Source: Clostridia bacterium (GTDB taxonomy: Bacteria > Bacillota > Clostridia > TANB77 > CAG-508). From it: a DNA stretch of 53,594 bases. The notes under the pieces were generated by a model, which saw nothing but the letters and a program-made list of their open reading frames with translations, ran no database searches and had not been told where the DNA came from. The position numbers and the translations under genes are program-made. Shown here one piece after another: positions 43,303 through 51,497 of the stretch (position 1 is its first letter; the number at the start of each line of letters is the position of its first letter). The stretch is taken from NCBI GenBank assembly GCA_017528085.1, contig JAFXPH010000003.1:1-53594 (forward strand), written 5' to 3'.

Positions 43303-44211
43303 ATGGGAGGATTTATTTTAATAATTCTTTTAATTTTCATTTTAATAGTTGCTTTCAAAACTATTAAAATCGTAAGACAATCTGAAGTTTACATTATTGA
43401 AAGATTAGGTAGATTTCATAAAGTAGCTGGTGCTGGTTTAACAATCATTATTCCATTTATTGATAAAGTAAGATCAGTAGTTAGCTTGAAACAACAAACA
43501 ATGGACGTTCCACCACAAGGTGTTATCACATCAGATAACGTTACAATTACAGTTGATACTGTTGTATTCTATAAGATTACAGATCCAGCAAAAGCTGTAT
43601 ACGAAATTCAAAACTTAAAGAAAAGTATTGAGTACATTTCATGTACTACACTTCGTGATATTATCGGTAAAATGGAACTTGATGAAACATTCGCATCAAG
43701 AGATATTATCAATGATAAGTTAAGAACAATCTTAGATGAAGCAACTGATGTTTGGGGTTGTAAAATCGATAGAGTTGAGATTAAAGATATTACTCCACCA
43801 GCTGATATCCGTGATGCAATGGAGAAACAAATGAACGCTGAAAGAAATAAGAGAGCTTTAATTCTTGAAGCAGAAGGTGAAAGACAATCTGCAATCACAT
43901 TAGCTGAAGGTAGAAAACAAGCTGCTATCTTAGATGCTGAAGCTGATAGAGAAGCTAAAATTAGAAGAGCTACTGGTGAGGCTGACGCTATTAAACAAGT
44001 TGCTGAAGCTAAAGCTCAAGAAATTCAAATGGTTTATGATGCAATTAAGAAATCAAATCCAGATGAAAAATTAGTTCAATTAAAATCATTAGAAGCACTT
44101 AAAGAAGTTGCTAAAGGTGATGCTAATAAGATATTCATTCCTTTTGAAGCAACATCAGCATTAGGATCATTAGGTGCAGTAAATGAAATGCTTAAAAAAG
44201 ATAACAAATAA
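43303..44211 (+). CDS. SPFH/stomatin-like membrane protein (QmcA-type)
   Basis: A 302-residue scaffold protein. N-terminal membrane segment (about 2-22), SPFH/Band 7 domain (about 23-190; ERLGRFHKVAGAGL, MDVPPQGVITSDNV), and an Ala/Glu-rich coiled coil (about 175-260; ERQSAITLAEGRKQAA) that drives oligomer formation. Pairs with the NfeD protein encoded just upstream. AGGAGG before the ATG; terminator directly after. This pair and the pseudouridine synthase are the only plus-strand genes in the window. Confidence 0.95.
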   Translation: MGGFILIILLIFILIVAFKTIKIVRQSEVYIIERLGRFHKVAGAGLTIIIPFIDKVRSVVSLKQQTMDVPPQGVITSDNVTITVDTVVFYKITDPAKAVYEIQNLKKSIEYISCTTLRDIIGKMELDETFASRDIINDKLRTILDEATDVWGCKIDRVEIKDITPPADIRDAMEKQMNAERNKRALILEAEGERQSAITLAEGRKQAAILDAEADREAKIRRATGEADAIKQVAEAKAQEIQMVYDAIKKSNPDEKLVQLKSLEALKEVAKGDANKIFIPFEATSALGSLGAVNEMLKKDNK

Positions 44212-44226
44212 TAATTTAAAATAAAT

Positions 44227-44256
44227 AAAAGGACTTCTATAAATAGAAGTCCTTTT
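44227..44256. terminator. Bidirectional terminator between SPFH and a convergent gene
   Basis: Perfect 13-bp stem AAAAGGACTTCTA / TAGAAGTCCTTTT with loop taaa and T-runs in both directions. It ends the SPFH transcript and the minus-strand gene whose stop is at 44257. Confidence 0.92.
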
Positions 44257-44679
44257 TTATGTACTTAATTTTTTTCGTTTTCTCGTTGTGGTTGTCGCCT
44301 TAACAATTGTAGGTCTAATCACACTTTTTTTACTTGGTGAATTACCATCTTTATCCATCCACCTTACCGCTTTAATGTCATTATATGTATTTAATACTTT
44401 CATGTATTTATTATACTCATCTTCCCACAATTGATCTGGAACTTTATTAAATGCAGAGAATATCTTTTCAGATTCTTGCAAGAATATTATCTGTTGTTGT
44501 GGTGACATATTTTCATATTTACTTGAGAAAGCATATAGCTTATCTAATACTTCGTTTGCTTTAACAAAACTCCAAAAGTCTGTTACATTCATTCCAGCAC
44601 GTTTAATTTGAAGAACTGCCATAAATGAAAGCATTAGTGTTAGAGTAAATAAAGCAAACACAATTACCCATATTTCCAA
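44257..44679 (-). CDS. Hypothetical membrane-anchored protein (140 aa)
   Basis: A 140-residue protein with one N-terminal TM helix (about 3-24), a helical middle (about 35-105, Trp- and Tyr-containing) and a basic Thr/Lys-rich end (TTTTRKRKK). No family recognised. The start is a TTG: no ATG precedes the TM helix, and AGAGGTG lies nine bases upstream. It has its own promoter and terminator. Confidence 0.65.
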   Translation of the reverse strand: MEIWVIVFALFTLTLMLSFMAVLQIKRAGMNVTDFWSFVKANEVLDKLYAFSSKYENMSPQQQIIFLQESEKIFSAFNKVPDQLWEDEYNKYMKVLNTYNDIKAVRWMDKDGNSPSKKSVIRPTIVKATTTTRKRKKLST

Positions 44680-44724
44680 CTCTTAGTACACCTCTGAATT
44701 TCTCTTTTGCTTAACTTTAAAAAA

Positions 44725-44753
44725 ATTATATCATATGAATTTTTTTAAATCAA
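44725..44753 (-). promoter_or_regulatory. Promoter of the 140-aa hypothetical gene
   Basis: Minus strand TTGATT (44753-44748), 17-nt spacer ending in TGA, TATAAT (44730-44725). Confidence 0.75.
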
Positions 44754-44778
44754 TAAAAGTAATAATAATGAAATAATC

Positions 44779-46110
44779 CTAAATTCCCATTACTTGCATT
44801 GCTATTGTAAAGAATGCAAGAACTGAACATGAGTCACATATTGTAGTTATAAGTGGTGAAGCCATGATAGCAGGGTCTAACTTTAATTTCTTAGCTATAA
44901 TTGGAAGTGTTCCTCCAAGCAATTTTGCAATAATAACTGCAACTATTAAAGTAAGTCCAACTGTAATTGAAAGTGATAAATCTTTGTATTGCAAATAAAT
45001 TCTTAGTCCATTTGCAAGAGAAAGAATAACACCAACTCCAATAGCTACTCTAAATTCTTTCCATATTACCTTTAATATATCTTTTGGCTTAATATCATCA
45101 ACTGCGAGTCCACGAATAACAAGTGTTGAAGCTTGAGATCCACAGTTACCACCTGTATCCATAAGCATAGGGATAAATGCAACAAGTATTGGTACTGCAG
45201 CAAATGCAGCTTCATATTTAGCAATAATTGCACCTGTAATAGTTGATGAAATCATTAATAGTAATAACCATAAAATTCTATTTTTAGCATGTTTAAAAAC
45301 AGATGTCTTTAAGTATGTATCCTCATTTGGTGTAACGGCAGCCATGATTTCGAAGTCTTCCTCTGTCTCTTCTTTGATTACATCAATGGCATCATCCAAA
45401 GTAATAATACCAACTAAGTGGCCATCATTATCTACAACTGGAAGTGATGTTTCATAGTACTTACCAAATAATTTACCAACTTCTTCTTGATCATCTAATG
45501 TATGAATTCTAACAATATTTTCATTCATTAGTTCTGTTATTTTTGTTTTACTATCACTTAATACTAAGTCCTTAGCATCTACAATTCCTCTTAGTAATCT
45601 GTTCTTACCAAGTACATACCCAGTATAAATATCTTCTCTATTTTTACCAACTTTTCTAATATGAGCTAAAGCTTCTTTTACAGTCATATCTTCTGTAAAA
45701 TCTATAAACTCTGTTGTCATCATAGAGCCTGCTGAATCATCTGGATATTGAAGTAATTTGTTAATTGAAGCTCTTTGATTTGTACTTACTGAGTTTAGAA
45801 TTCTTTCTATAACATCAGCTGGCATCTCTTCAATGACATCTACTGTCTCGTCAACAAATAATTTATCTAATACTTCTTTTAACTCTTTATCTGAAAATAA
45901 GTTAATTAATTTTTCTTGGAACTCTGAGTCTAAGTCTACAAACACATCAGATGCAACATCTTTTGAAAGTAATCTAAATGCTAGTACCATGTCTTCATCA
46001 GATAAACCGTTAAGTGCAATAGCGATGTCTTCAGGTTCTTTTAAAGATAAATACTTTTTAAGCTCTTTAAACATCTTATTTGCTAATAATTCTTTTATTG
46101 TCTCTAACAT
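44779..46110 (-). CDS. mgtE: Magnesium transporter MgtE (second copy)
   Basis: A 443-residue Mg2+ channel. N-terminal superhelical domain (about 1-125), paired CBS domains (about 130-250) that sense cytosolic Mg2+, and five TM helices (about 280-443) with the GGNCGSQASTLVIRGLAV pore motif. The start at 46110 is set by AGGAGGTGATC; the longer reading runs into the upstream mgtE. It starts 11 bp after the first copy, and the two proteins align along their whole length. Confidence 0.96.
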   Translation of the reverse strand: MLETIKELLANKMFKELKKYLSLKEPEDIAIALNGLSDEDMVLAFRLLSKDVASDVFVDLDSEFQEKLINLFSDKELKEVLDKLFVDETVDVIEEMPADVIERILNSVSTNQRASINKLLQYPDDSAGSMMTTEFIDFTEDMTVKEALAHIRKVGKNREDIYTGYVLGKNRLLRGIVDAKDLVLSDSKTKITELMNENIVRIHTLDDQEEVGKLFGKYYETSLPVVDNDGHLVGIITLDDAIDVIKEETEEDFEIMAAVTPNEDTYLKTSVFKHAKNRILWLLLLMISSTITGAIIAKYEAAFAAVPILVAFIPMLMDTGGNCGSQASTLVIRGLAVDDIKPKDILKVIWKEFRVAIGVGVILSLANGLRIYLQYKDLSLSITVGLTLIVAVIIAKLLGGTLPIIAKKLKLDPAIMASPLITTICDSCSVLAFFTIAMQVMGI

Positions 46111-46121
46111 CTGATCACCTC

Positions 46122-47462
46122 CTATATACCTAGCATTGCTGTTGCAAATTGGAAGTAAATAATAATTGAGCATAAGTCAACTATTGTTGTAAGTAATGGT
46201 GCTGCAACAACAGCAGGGTCTAATTTCATTTTTTTAGTAATAATTGGAAGTAAACATCCAATTGATTTTGATACCACTATTGTAAATAAAAGAGTTAATC
46301 CCAAAACTAAGCATAGTTTAACATCATGATATAAGAAATAGATTCTTATGGCATTAACAACCATAATTGCAGATCCAACTAAGAATCCTACTCTTATTTC
46401 TTTCCATAGTACTTTAAGCCAATCTTTTACTGTTATTTCTTCTGTGGCTAAAGCACGAATTACTATAGTTGAAGTTTGAGAACCACTATTTCCTCCTGTA
46501 CCCATTACAGTAGGTATAAATGATACCAAAAGTGGTAATACCGCAAATGCTGCTTCATAGTGTGCTAAAACTGTTCCAGTTAATGTAGCTGAAAGCATAA
46601 GAATAAGAAGCCATCCTATTCTATGGCCTATATGCTTATAAACTGGAGTTTTCAAGTATGCTTCTTCTGTCGGAATAACGGCACTCATTTTTTCGAAGTC
46701 TTCTTCGTTCTCTTCTTTCATGATGTACATAGCATCATCGATTGTTATTATTCCAACTAATCTTTCTTCATTATCAACTACTGGAAGAGCATATTCATTA
46801 TACTTATCAAACATTTTTGCTACATCTTCTTGGTCGTCTAATGTTTGAACAGTAATAACATTTTTATCCATGATATTGCTAATCTTTTCATCAAGTTTAG
46901 CTAAAAGAATTTCCTTTAAAGTAATTACTCCTATAATTTTTCTTGTCATAGATAAAACATAGCATGTATAAACTGTCTCTGAATCTACACCAATTTTTTT
47001 AATTTTTTCTAGTGCGTCTTCAACAGTCATATTTTCTTTTAAATCTATAAACTCTGTAGTCATTATTGATCCAGCTGAATCATCTGGATATTGAAGTAAT
47101 TTATTTATAATAGCTCTTTCATCTTTACTGATATGCTTTAATATTCTTTTTACAACATTAGATGGCATTTCTTCAATTAAGTCTACAGTATCATCCATGT
47201 ATAGCTCATCTAATACGTCTTTAATTTCTTTATCTGAAAATGAATTAATTAATTTTTCTTGAATATCAGAATCAAGTTCTGTGAAAACCTCAGCAGCATC
47301 TTCTTTTGAAAGAAGTCTAAATAAAAGAATAACTTGCTCTTCTGATAGTTCATCTAAAAGTGGCGGTATATCTGCACTGTTTAGATCTTTCAAATATTTT
47401 TTAAGTTCTGCATATCTTTTCTTCTCTAGTAACTCTTCAATATCGATTATTTTTTCTTGCAT
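46122..47462 (-). CDS. mgtE: Magnesium transporter MgtE (first copy)
   Basis: A 446-residue Mg2+ channel with the same order as its neighbour: N domain, two CBS domains (about 130-250), five TM helices and the pore motif GGNSGSQTSTIVIRALA. The true start is ATG 47462 after GGGGAGG; an in-frame extension to 47558 would read through the riboswitch terminator and is not coding. Expression is controlled by the M-box upstream. Confidence 0.96.
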   Translation of the reverse strand: MQEKIIDIEELLEKKRYAELKKYLKDLNSADIPPLLDELSEEQVILLFRLLSKEDAAEVFTELDSDIQEKLINSFSDKEIKDVLDELYMDDTVDLIEEMPSNVVKRILKHISKDERAIINKLLQYPDDSAGSIMTTEFIDLKENMTVEDALEKIKKIGVDSETVYTCYVLSMTRKIIGVITLKEILLAKLDEKISNIMDKNVITVQTLDDQEDVAKMFDKYNEYALPVVDNEERLVGIITIDDAMYIMKEENEEDFEKMSAVIPTEEAYLKTPVYKHIGHRIGWLLILMLSATLTGTVLAHYEAAFAVLPLLVSFIPTVMGTGGNSGSQTSTIVIRALATEEITVKDWLKVLWKEIRVGFLVGSAIMVVNAIRIYFLYHDVKLCLVLGLTLLFTIVVSKSIGCLLPIITKKMKLDPAVVAAPLLTTIVDLCSIIIYFQFATAMLGI

Positions 47463-47492
47463 TTTTATACCTCCCCTTTTAAAAATTTTTAA

Positions 47493-47705
47493 ACAAAAAA
47501 CTCTCGAATTGCTTGAACAATAGCAACTCAAGAGTTCTAATAACACTATACTTTGCATCGTTCAAGCTTCAACTTTGTAGGGCGATGAAATTGCATTAAA
47601 TCATGCCTTGCTTTTCGACATGACTTGTTAACCATCTAAAAGTGTCTCCACTTACTTGCGGCAGCAACCCGTATCCCTATAGTAGTCTCACCTACCGAAT
47701 TATTT
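47493..47705 (-). ncRNA. M-box (ykoK-type) magnesium riboswitch
   Basis: Minus-strand leader with the conserved M-box core: TAGGTGAGACTACTATAG, GGGATACGGGTTGCTGCCG, then the GTGGAGACAC hairpin and TGGTTAACAAG. It ends in the terminator at 47499-47536, just before the mgtE ribosome-binding site. In known M-boxes Mg2+ binding favours the terminator, so the two mgtE genes should be on when Mg2+ is low. Confidence 0.95.
47499..47536 (-). terminator. M-box conditional terminator
   Basis: Stem AACTCTCGAATTGCT / AGCAACTCAAGAGTT (two mismatches) followed on the minus strand by TTTTTTG. Confidence 0.9.
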
Positions 47706-47721
47706 ATATAAACTGCATATT

Positions 47722-47750
47722 ATTATAACTTGTTTTTTAGTTTATGTCAA
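47722..47750 (-). promoter_or_regulatory. Promoter of the M-box/mgtE transcript
   Basis: Minus strand TTGACA (47750-47745), 17-nt spacer, TATAAT (47727-47722): a full consensus match. Confidence 0.92.
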
Positions 47751-47755
47751 CAATA

Positions 47756-48799
47756 TTACCAAGCAAAATTTCCATATAAATTTAATTCATATTTATCATC
47801 TACTTTATCTATTACAAAAACTTCTGGTATATCCCAAGTTATAGTCTCTATGATTATCTCTAGTTTTCCATCATTATTGTAATCAATAAAATCTACGTCA
47901 TTAATCATTCGATTTAATGCTGGACTAACTGATGAAGTTTTGTCAACATTATCCTTCATTATTATTTCAGCTTTATCAGAATTACCTTCAACTTTTAGTA
48001 AGTAATAATAACAATTATTATCTTTTCCTTTTTCATAATTATCATTGTTATTTACAACTATGTATGTCTCTACTGAACCGTCATTATCTGTATCTACTGA
48101 ATAAACACTTGTTATAATTGGCTCGTTATCTAATCTATCTTTTACTAATACTTCTTTTGCCATTTTTTCATATTTTTCTTTGCTTGTTTTATCTAAAGTT
48201 ACTTCATATGTATCTTTACATGGAGTAGTTAGTTCTTGTGATACAACAAAGAAATTATCTTTATTCTCTACATCTTCATATGATAAGAATTCAGCTAAAT
48301 TATATCTAAAATAATAAATTTTAAAATAATGTTCAGGATTTTCTTCTTTATCATATACTAAAGAAGTTTTTGGTAAATGCTTTTCTCCATCTAGATAAAA
48401 GATCTTATTTCTACTTGCAATATCATCAATATCATATTCCTTTAATGTGACATTGTTTTCACAGTTAATTGTAAATTCATTATTAGATGTACTTTTGATT
48501 TCTTCTGCTGAATACCATTTTCCATCTTCAAAAGTTCCTAAGAAATAAGTTTTGTATCCAATAGTTTGAATATCTGTAGGAACATTTTTTACAACTACCC
48601 TATCATTAACTATTGTATTACTTTGAAAATCGCCTCTATCTACATCATTATTAACTATATTTTGTGAAGAGTATTTCTCACTTTCTTTTATAAGTTCATG
48701 TTCAAATACAAAATATCCAGCAACAACAATTACAAAAGAGCATAGTAAAATAATGATGCTTCTTCTTAAGTTTTTTATACTTTTTTTAGAAACATCCAT
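47756..48799 (-). CDS. Membrane-anchored protein with FG-GAP/EF-hand-like calcium motifs
   Basis: A 347-residue protein with an N-terminal TM anchor (about 11-30) and a large exported domain. Two acidic loops, DTDNDGSVE (about residue 245) and DYNNDGKLE (about 310), look like the Ca2+-binding DxDxDG loops of FG-GAP/VCBS-type repeats. The rest is beta-rich, ending LYGNFAW. No enzyme motif. It follows the 63-residue gene by six bases and is the last gene of the 50502-47756 operon. Confidence 0.65.
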   Translation of the reverse strand: MDVSKKSIKNLRRSIIILLCSFVIVVAGYFVFEHELIKESEKYSSQNIVNNDVDRGDFQSNTIVNDRVVVKNVPTDIQTIGYKTYFLGTFEDGKWYSAEEIKSTSNNEFTINCENNVTLKEYDIDDIASRNKIFYLDGEKHLPKTSLVYDKEENPEHYFKIYYFRYNLAEFLSYEDVENKDNFFVVSQELTTPCKDTYEVTLDKTSKEKYEKMAKEVLVKDRLDNEPIITSVYSVDTDNDGSVETYIVVNNNDNYEKGKDNNCYYYLLKVEGNSDKAEIIMKDNVDKTSSVSPALNRMINDVDFIDYNNDGKLEIIIETITWDIPEVFVIDKVDDKYELNLYGNFAW

Positions 48800-48805
48800 A
48801 ATTTA

Positions 48806-48997
48806 TTATTTCCCCCATAGCATTTTTAATTCGCCTACTGTTTGGTAAATAGCCAAAAAGCATAATGCTACACCGAATATTATAATTACAGCAAGCATTC
48901 CATTTGAAATACTTCCTCTTTTTCTTCTAGCTAACCTCTCTGCTTCTTTTCTTTTTACCTCTTTGTTAACAATTATATTGTTCTTTTTCTTTCCCAT
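48806..48997 (-). CDS. Small single-pass membrane protein (63 aa)
   Basis: A 63-residue protein with a strongly basic N-terminus (GKKKNN, KRKEAERLARRKRG) and one TM helix (about 34-53). GGAGGTG precedes the ATG. Such small bitopic proteins often accompany division or secretion components, but nothing here identifies a partner. Confidence 0.65.
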   Translation of the reverse strand: MGKKKNNIIVNKEVKRKEAERLARRKRGSISNGMLAVIIIFGVALCFLAIYQTVGELKMLWGK

Positions 48998-49015
48998 TTA
49001 AGGCACCTCCAGAGT

Positions 49016-49423
49016 TTATCCCTTTAATAAATTCTTAATGAAACTAATAATCTTTTTAAAAAATGATTCTTTCTTTTGAACTACAAGTTCTGTATCTTTC
49101 TTCTCCTCAGAATCATCTTCAAAATCTTTAAAAATATCTTTTAACATAACTTCTTCGTGCTCTAGAAGCATTTTTCGTAATGCTTCTTTTCTTTGAGGAG
49201 TTGCGATGTATTGGTCATATAGCACGATTAAGTTTAAATATGTATCATACAATAACTGCTGGTTCTCAAAACTTTCGTTAAAAGAATAATTGAATTTATA
49301 ATCTAAATCCCTATTGTATTTAAAATAATCTATTTGCCAAGAAGGGATTTTATTATATTCTTCTTCAGGTAGATATTGTAGAATCTCATATACTTCAGTA
49401 TATGCTCTAGCTATATCACTCAT
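49016..49423 (-). CDS. Hypothetical helical protein (135 aa)
   Basis: A 135-residue, mostly helical protein rich in Tyr, Glu and Lys. The N-terminal two thirds (YTEVYEILQYLPEEEYNKIP) look globular, and the C-terminus ends in an amphipathic basic helix (SFFKKIISFIKNLLKG) that could touch the membrane. No family recognised. It overlaps the preceding DUF1292-like gene by eight bases, so the two are translationally linked. Confidence 0.65.
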   Translation of the reverse strand: MSDIARAYTEVYEILQYLPEEEYNKIPSWQIDYFKYNRDLDYKFNYSFNESFENQQLLYDTYLNLIVLYDQYIATPQRKEALRKMLLEHEEVMLKDIFKDFEDDSEEKKDTELVVQKKESFFKKIISFIKNLLKG

Positions 49424-49673
49424 CTTCTTCCCCGCTTTCTAAATAATCTTCATTTAATGAATCTATAAATTTAGGCATTACTTTATCAAACAAATCAGGA
49501 TCTTCTACAACATTTACTTCACCTGCTTCTTCATCGTACATAGCGACAATGCAATCAGAAACTTCTTTAGAATTAACCAAGTATAAATACTTATTATCTA
49601 AAAAATCACAAACTCCTGATACTACATATTCCATATTATTTTCTAAAGTAATTACATCACCAAATTCTAACAT
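49416..49673 (-). CDS. DUF1292-like small acidic protein (85 aa)
   Basis: An 85-residue acidic protein whose order of strands (DVITLENNMEYVVSG, KYLYLVNS, IVAMYDEEAGEVNVVEDPDLFDKV) resembles the DUF1292/YrzB family found near wall and tRNA genes in Firmicutes. Function unknown. AGGAG precedes the ATG; it ends with TGA. Confidence 0.65.
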   Translation of the reverse strand: MLEFGDVITLENNMEYVVSGVCDFLDNKYLYLVNSKEVSDCIVAMYDEEAGEVNVVEDPDLFDKVMPKFIDSLNEDYLESGEEDE

Positions 49674-49683
49674 TTTAATTCTC

Positions 49684-50502
49684 CTATAATTCTAAACCAT
49701 CATTTGGTTTTTCTGGCATTGGTATATTTCTTGGAGCATAAGCTCTACTATTATTTCCAAGTGTTGCAAGCGTATCCATTACATTAATGTATGGAGGTAT
49801 TTGAGGTCCTGATTTTATGTTTTTACTAATATCTCTTAACACATCAGACATACCAAACTTAAGCGGTACATTATTGTCTTTTTCAATTGATCTATCTAGA
49901 GCAAATCTACCACCTACTTTTAATGTTGAAAAAGCAATAGATACTCTGTTTAGATCTAATTCTTTAGCATGTTCTAAAACACTTACAAATCTATGAGGCA
50001 CTTTTGAAAAGTCCATAGTATTATAATCTACTACTCCATTGGCCATCAAAAATGCTCTTGCACCTATAGAAAGTCCTGAAGAAACTAATCCTCTTAATGC
50101 TCCTGAATATCTCTTTTCTTCACCATCTTCTTTATTTAGTTTTAAGACATCTTTTATTTTCTTAACATGTCTATTATCTTTTAATTTATCACTTTCTAAC
50201 ACTGCTTGCCCAATTTTTCCAAAAAGCTCTCCAGATTTCATTAAAAGAACCATTTTATCTAATCCAATGTTTTTAATTGAACTACTTACAAGTGATACTG
50301 GAACTTTCATAATTGGAGCCATATTTTGCATAGCAGTTGTTACACTATCAAATTTATTTAGGTCTAATACTTGTCCATAATTTAGTATGCCATTTTTTAT
50401 AAGATAGTAAGTAACACCTAAACCAAGTCCAGATGTAGCAATTGATACTATTTTCTTAAAGTTTTCTTTTTTAGTTTGAGTATCTACTGATGTTATTTTC
50501 AT
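49684..50502 (-). CDS. Hypothetical protein with two similar halves (272 aa)
   Basis: A 272-residue protein, first gene of a five-gene operon. Its two halves look related: SIATSGLGLGVTYYLIKNGILNYGQVLD and, about 130 residues later, LVSSGLSIGARAFLMANGVVDYNTMD, each followed by a helical segment. That suggests an internal duplication. Some hydrophobic stretches are present but no clear TM. The start at ATG 50502 follows AAGGGG; the longer reading to 50559 has no ribosome-binding site. No family recognised. Confidence 0.65.
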   Translation of the reverse strand: MKITSVDTQTKKENFKKIVSIATSGLGLGVTYYLIKNGILNYGQVLDLNKFDSVTTAMQNMAPIMKVPVSLVSSSIKNIGLDKMVLLMKSGELFGKIGQAVLESDKLKDNRHVKKIKDVLKLNKEDGEEKRYSGALRGLVSSGLSIGARAFLMANGVVDYNTMDFSKVPHRFVSVLEHAKELDLNRVSIAFSTLKVGGRFALDRSIEKDNNVPLKFGMSDVLRDISKNIKSGPQIPPYINVMDTLATLGNNSRAYAPRNIPMPEKPNDGLEL

Positions 50503-50536
50503 ACTTACCCCTTTTAAACCTATTCTTACACATATT

Positions 50537-50545
50537 ACTATATCA
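50537..50545 (-). promoter_or_regulatory. Possible extended -10 promoter of the five-gene hypothetical operon
   Basis: Minus strand TGATATAGT (50545-50537), 35 bp before the start codon. No convincing -35. Confidence 0.3.
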
Positions 50546-50606
50546 CATACATTTTTCAAATCATATAACAGAATTATTAAATTTTCGTACTATTTTAACA
50601 ATAAAA

Positions 50607-50639
50607 AAGTAGAGACTAAAATAATTTTAGTCTCTACTT
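50607..50639 (-). terminator. Terminator after the class B-like sortase gene
   Basis: Perfect 16-bp inverted repeat AAGTAGAGACTAAAAT / ATTTTAGTCTCTACTT with a T-run on the minus strand. Confidence 0.92.
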
Positions 50640-50670
50640 GGGGCGGGATAAGATTAATTTCCCATCATCA

Positions 50671-51432
50671 TTATTTTATTTTTTTAGCATGTAGAACAAT
50701 TCTATATGCACTGTTATTAGCACATGTAGATAAAGTTAGCACTTGATCTGAAGTATCTACTTCTTCTTTAAAGTCATATTTACTTCTCTTCTTTATTGTA
50801 TCTAAATATTTTTCAAAATCCTTATCTTCTTTGAAATCAGTTGTAATATAATAAGCTTCATCTTCAATTTGATAAACTGAAAATACTTTATAATAAGAAG
50901 TTCCTTTTTCAGTTACAAAAGTAACGATTCTATTATCCATGTTATAGATCCACTCATCTGATAATATTCGAGTAAGTGTTCCGAACATTGTGTCTGTTCT
51001 CATATTATGGCCATAGATAATAGTATTCTTATCATTGCCATCTAATTTATTTCTATAGTCTAAGAAAATCCATCCAGCAGAATTTGCCTCTTTATTGAAG
51101 TTATGATGTAAATAGTAGTCATTATCTTTTCCTTGTACTACAACGAAAGATACACCTGTACCATTTACTTTTATAAATCCAACTGTATCAGGGTTCTTTT
51201 CTTTTAAACTATCAAAATCAATTTTATAACTTTCTTCTACATTATCTTCTTTAACTTCATTTGATACTAAAATATCTTCTGAAAGATCTGCCATAATATC
51301 ACTATTACTTATATTATCATTTAAGTATTTCATTACTTTAATACTACTTACTATAAAAATAGCTAAAAAGATAATTACAACAATAATAGCTACAATATTT
51401 ACTTTACCTTTCTTTTCTACATTATCTTCCAT
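50671..51432 (-). CDS. Class B-like sortase
   Basis: A 253-residue membrane-anchored transpeptidase. TM at about 13-36; sortase fold with FVVVQGKDNDYYLHH and GWIFLDYRN typical of class B. The triad is His142 (IYGHNM), Cys237 (TLSTC) and Arg244 (YRIVL). The class B helix insertion before the Cys (about residues 200-228) is present. It lies downstream of the SHIRT-repeat adhesin with an SPKTG signal, its likely substrate. Distinct from the sortase at 19255. Confidence 0.93.
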   Translation of the reverse strand: MEDNVEKKGKVNIVAIIVVIIFLAIFIVSSIKVMKYLNDNISNSDIMADLSEDILVSNEVKEDNVEESYKIDFDSLKEKNPDTVGFIKVNGTGVSFVVVQGKDNDYYLHHNFNKEANSAGWIFLDYRNKLDGNDKNTIIYGHNMRTDTMFGTLTRILSDEWIYNMDNRIVTFVTEKGTSYYKVFSVYQIEDEAYYITTDFKEDKDFEKYLDTIKKRSKYDFKEEVDTSDQVLTLSTCANNSAYRIVLHAKKIK

Positions 51433-51455
51433 ATAAAATAACCTTCTTTATTAAA

Positions 51456-51483
51456 GAGGCGATAATTTTATCATTATCGCCTC
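51456..51483 (-). terminator. Hairpin between the adhesin and sortase genes
   Basis: Perfect 11-bp stem GAGGCGATAAT / ATTATCGCCTC with a 6-nt loop. The T-run on the minus strand is short, so partial read-through into the sortase gene is likely. Confidence 0.65.
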
Positions 51484-51497
51484 AATTTTATTATTTA

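Noticed and set aside
47463..47558. N-terminal extension of the first mgtE
   Set aside because: It would translate through the M-box terminator. GGGGAGG before ATG 47462 gives the proper start of the MgtE N domain.
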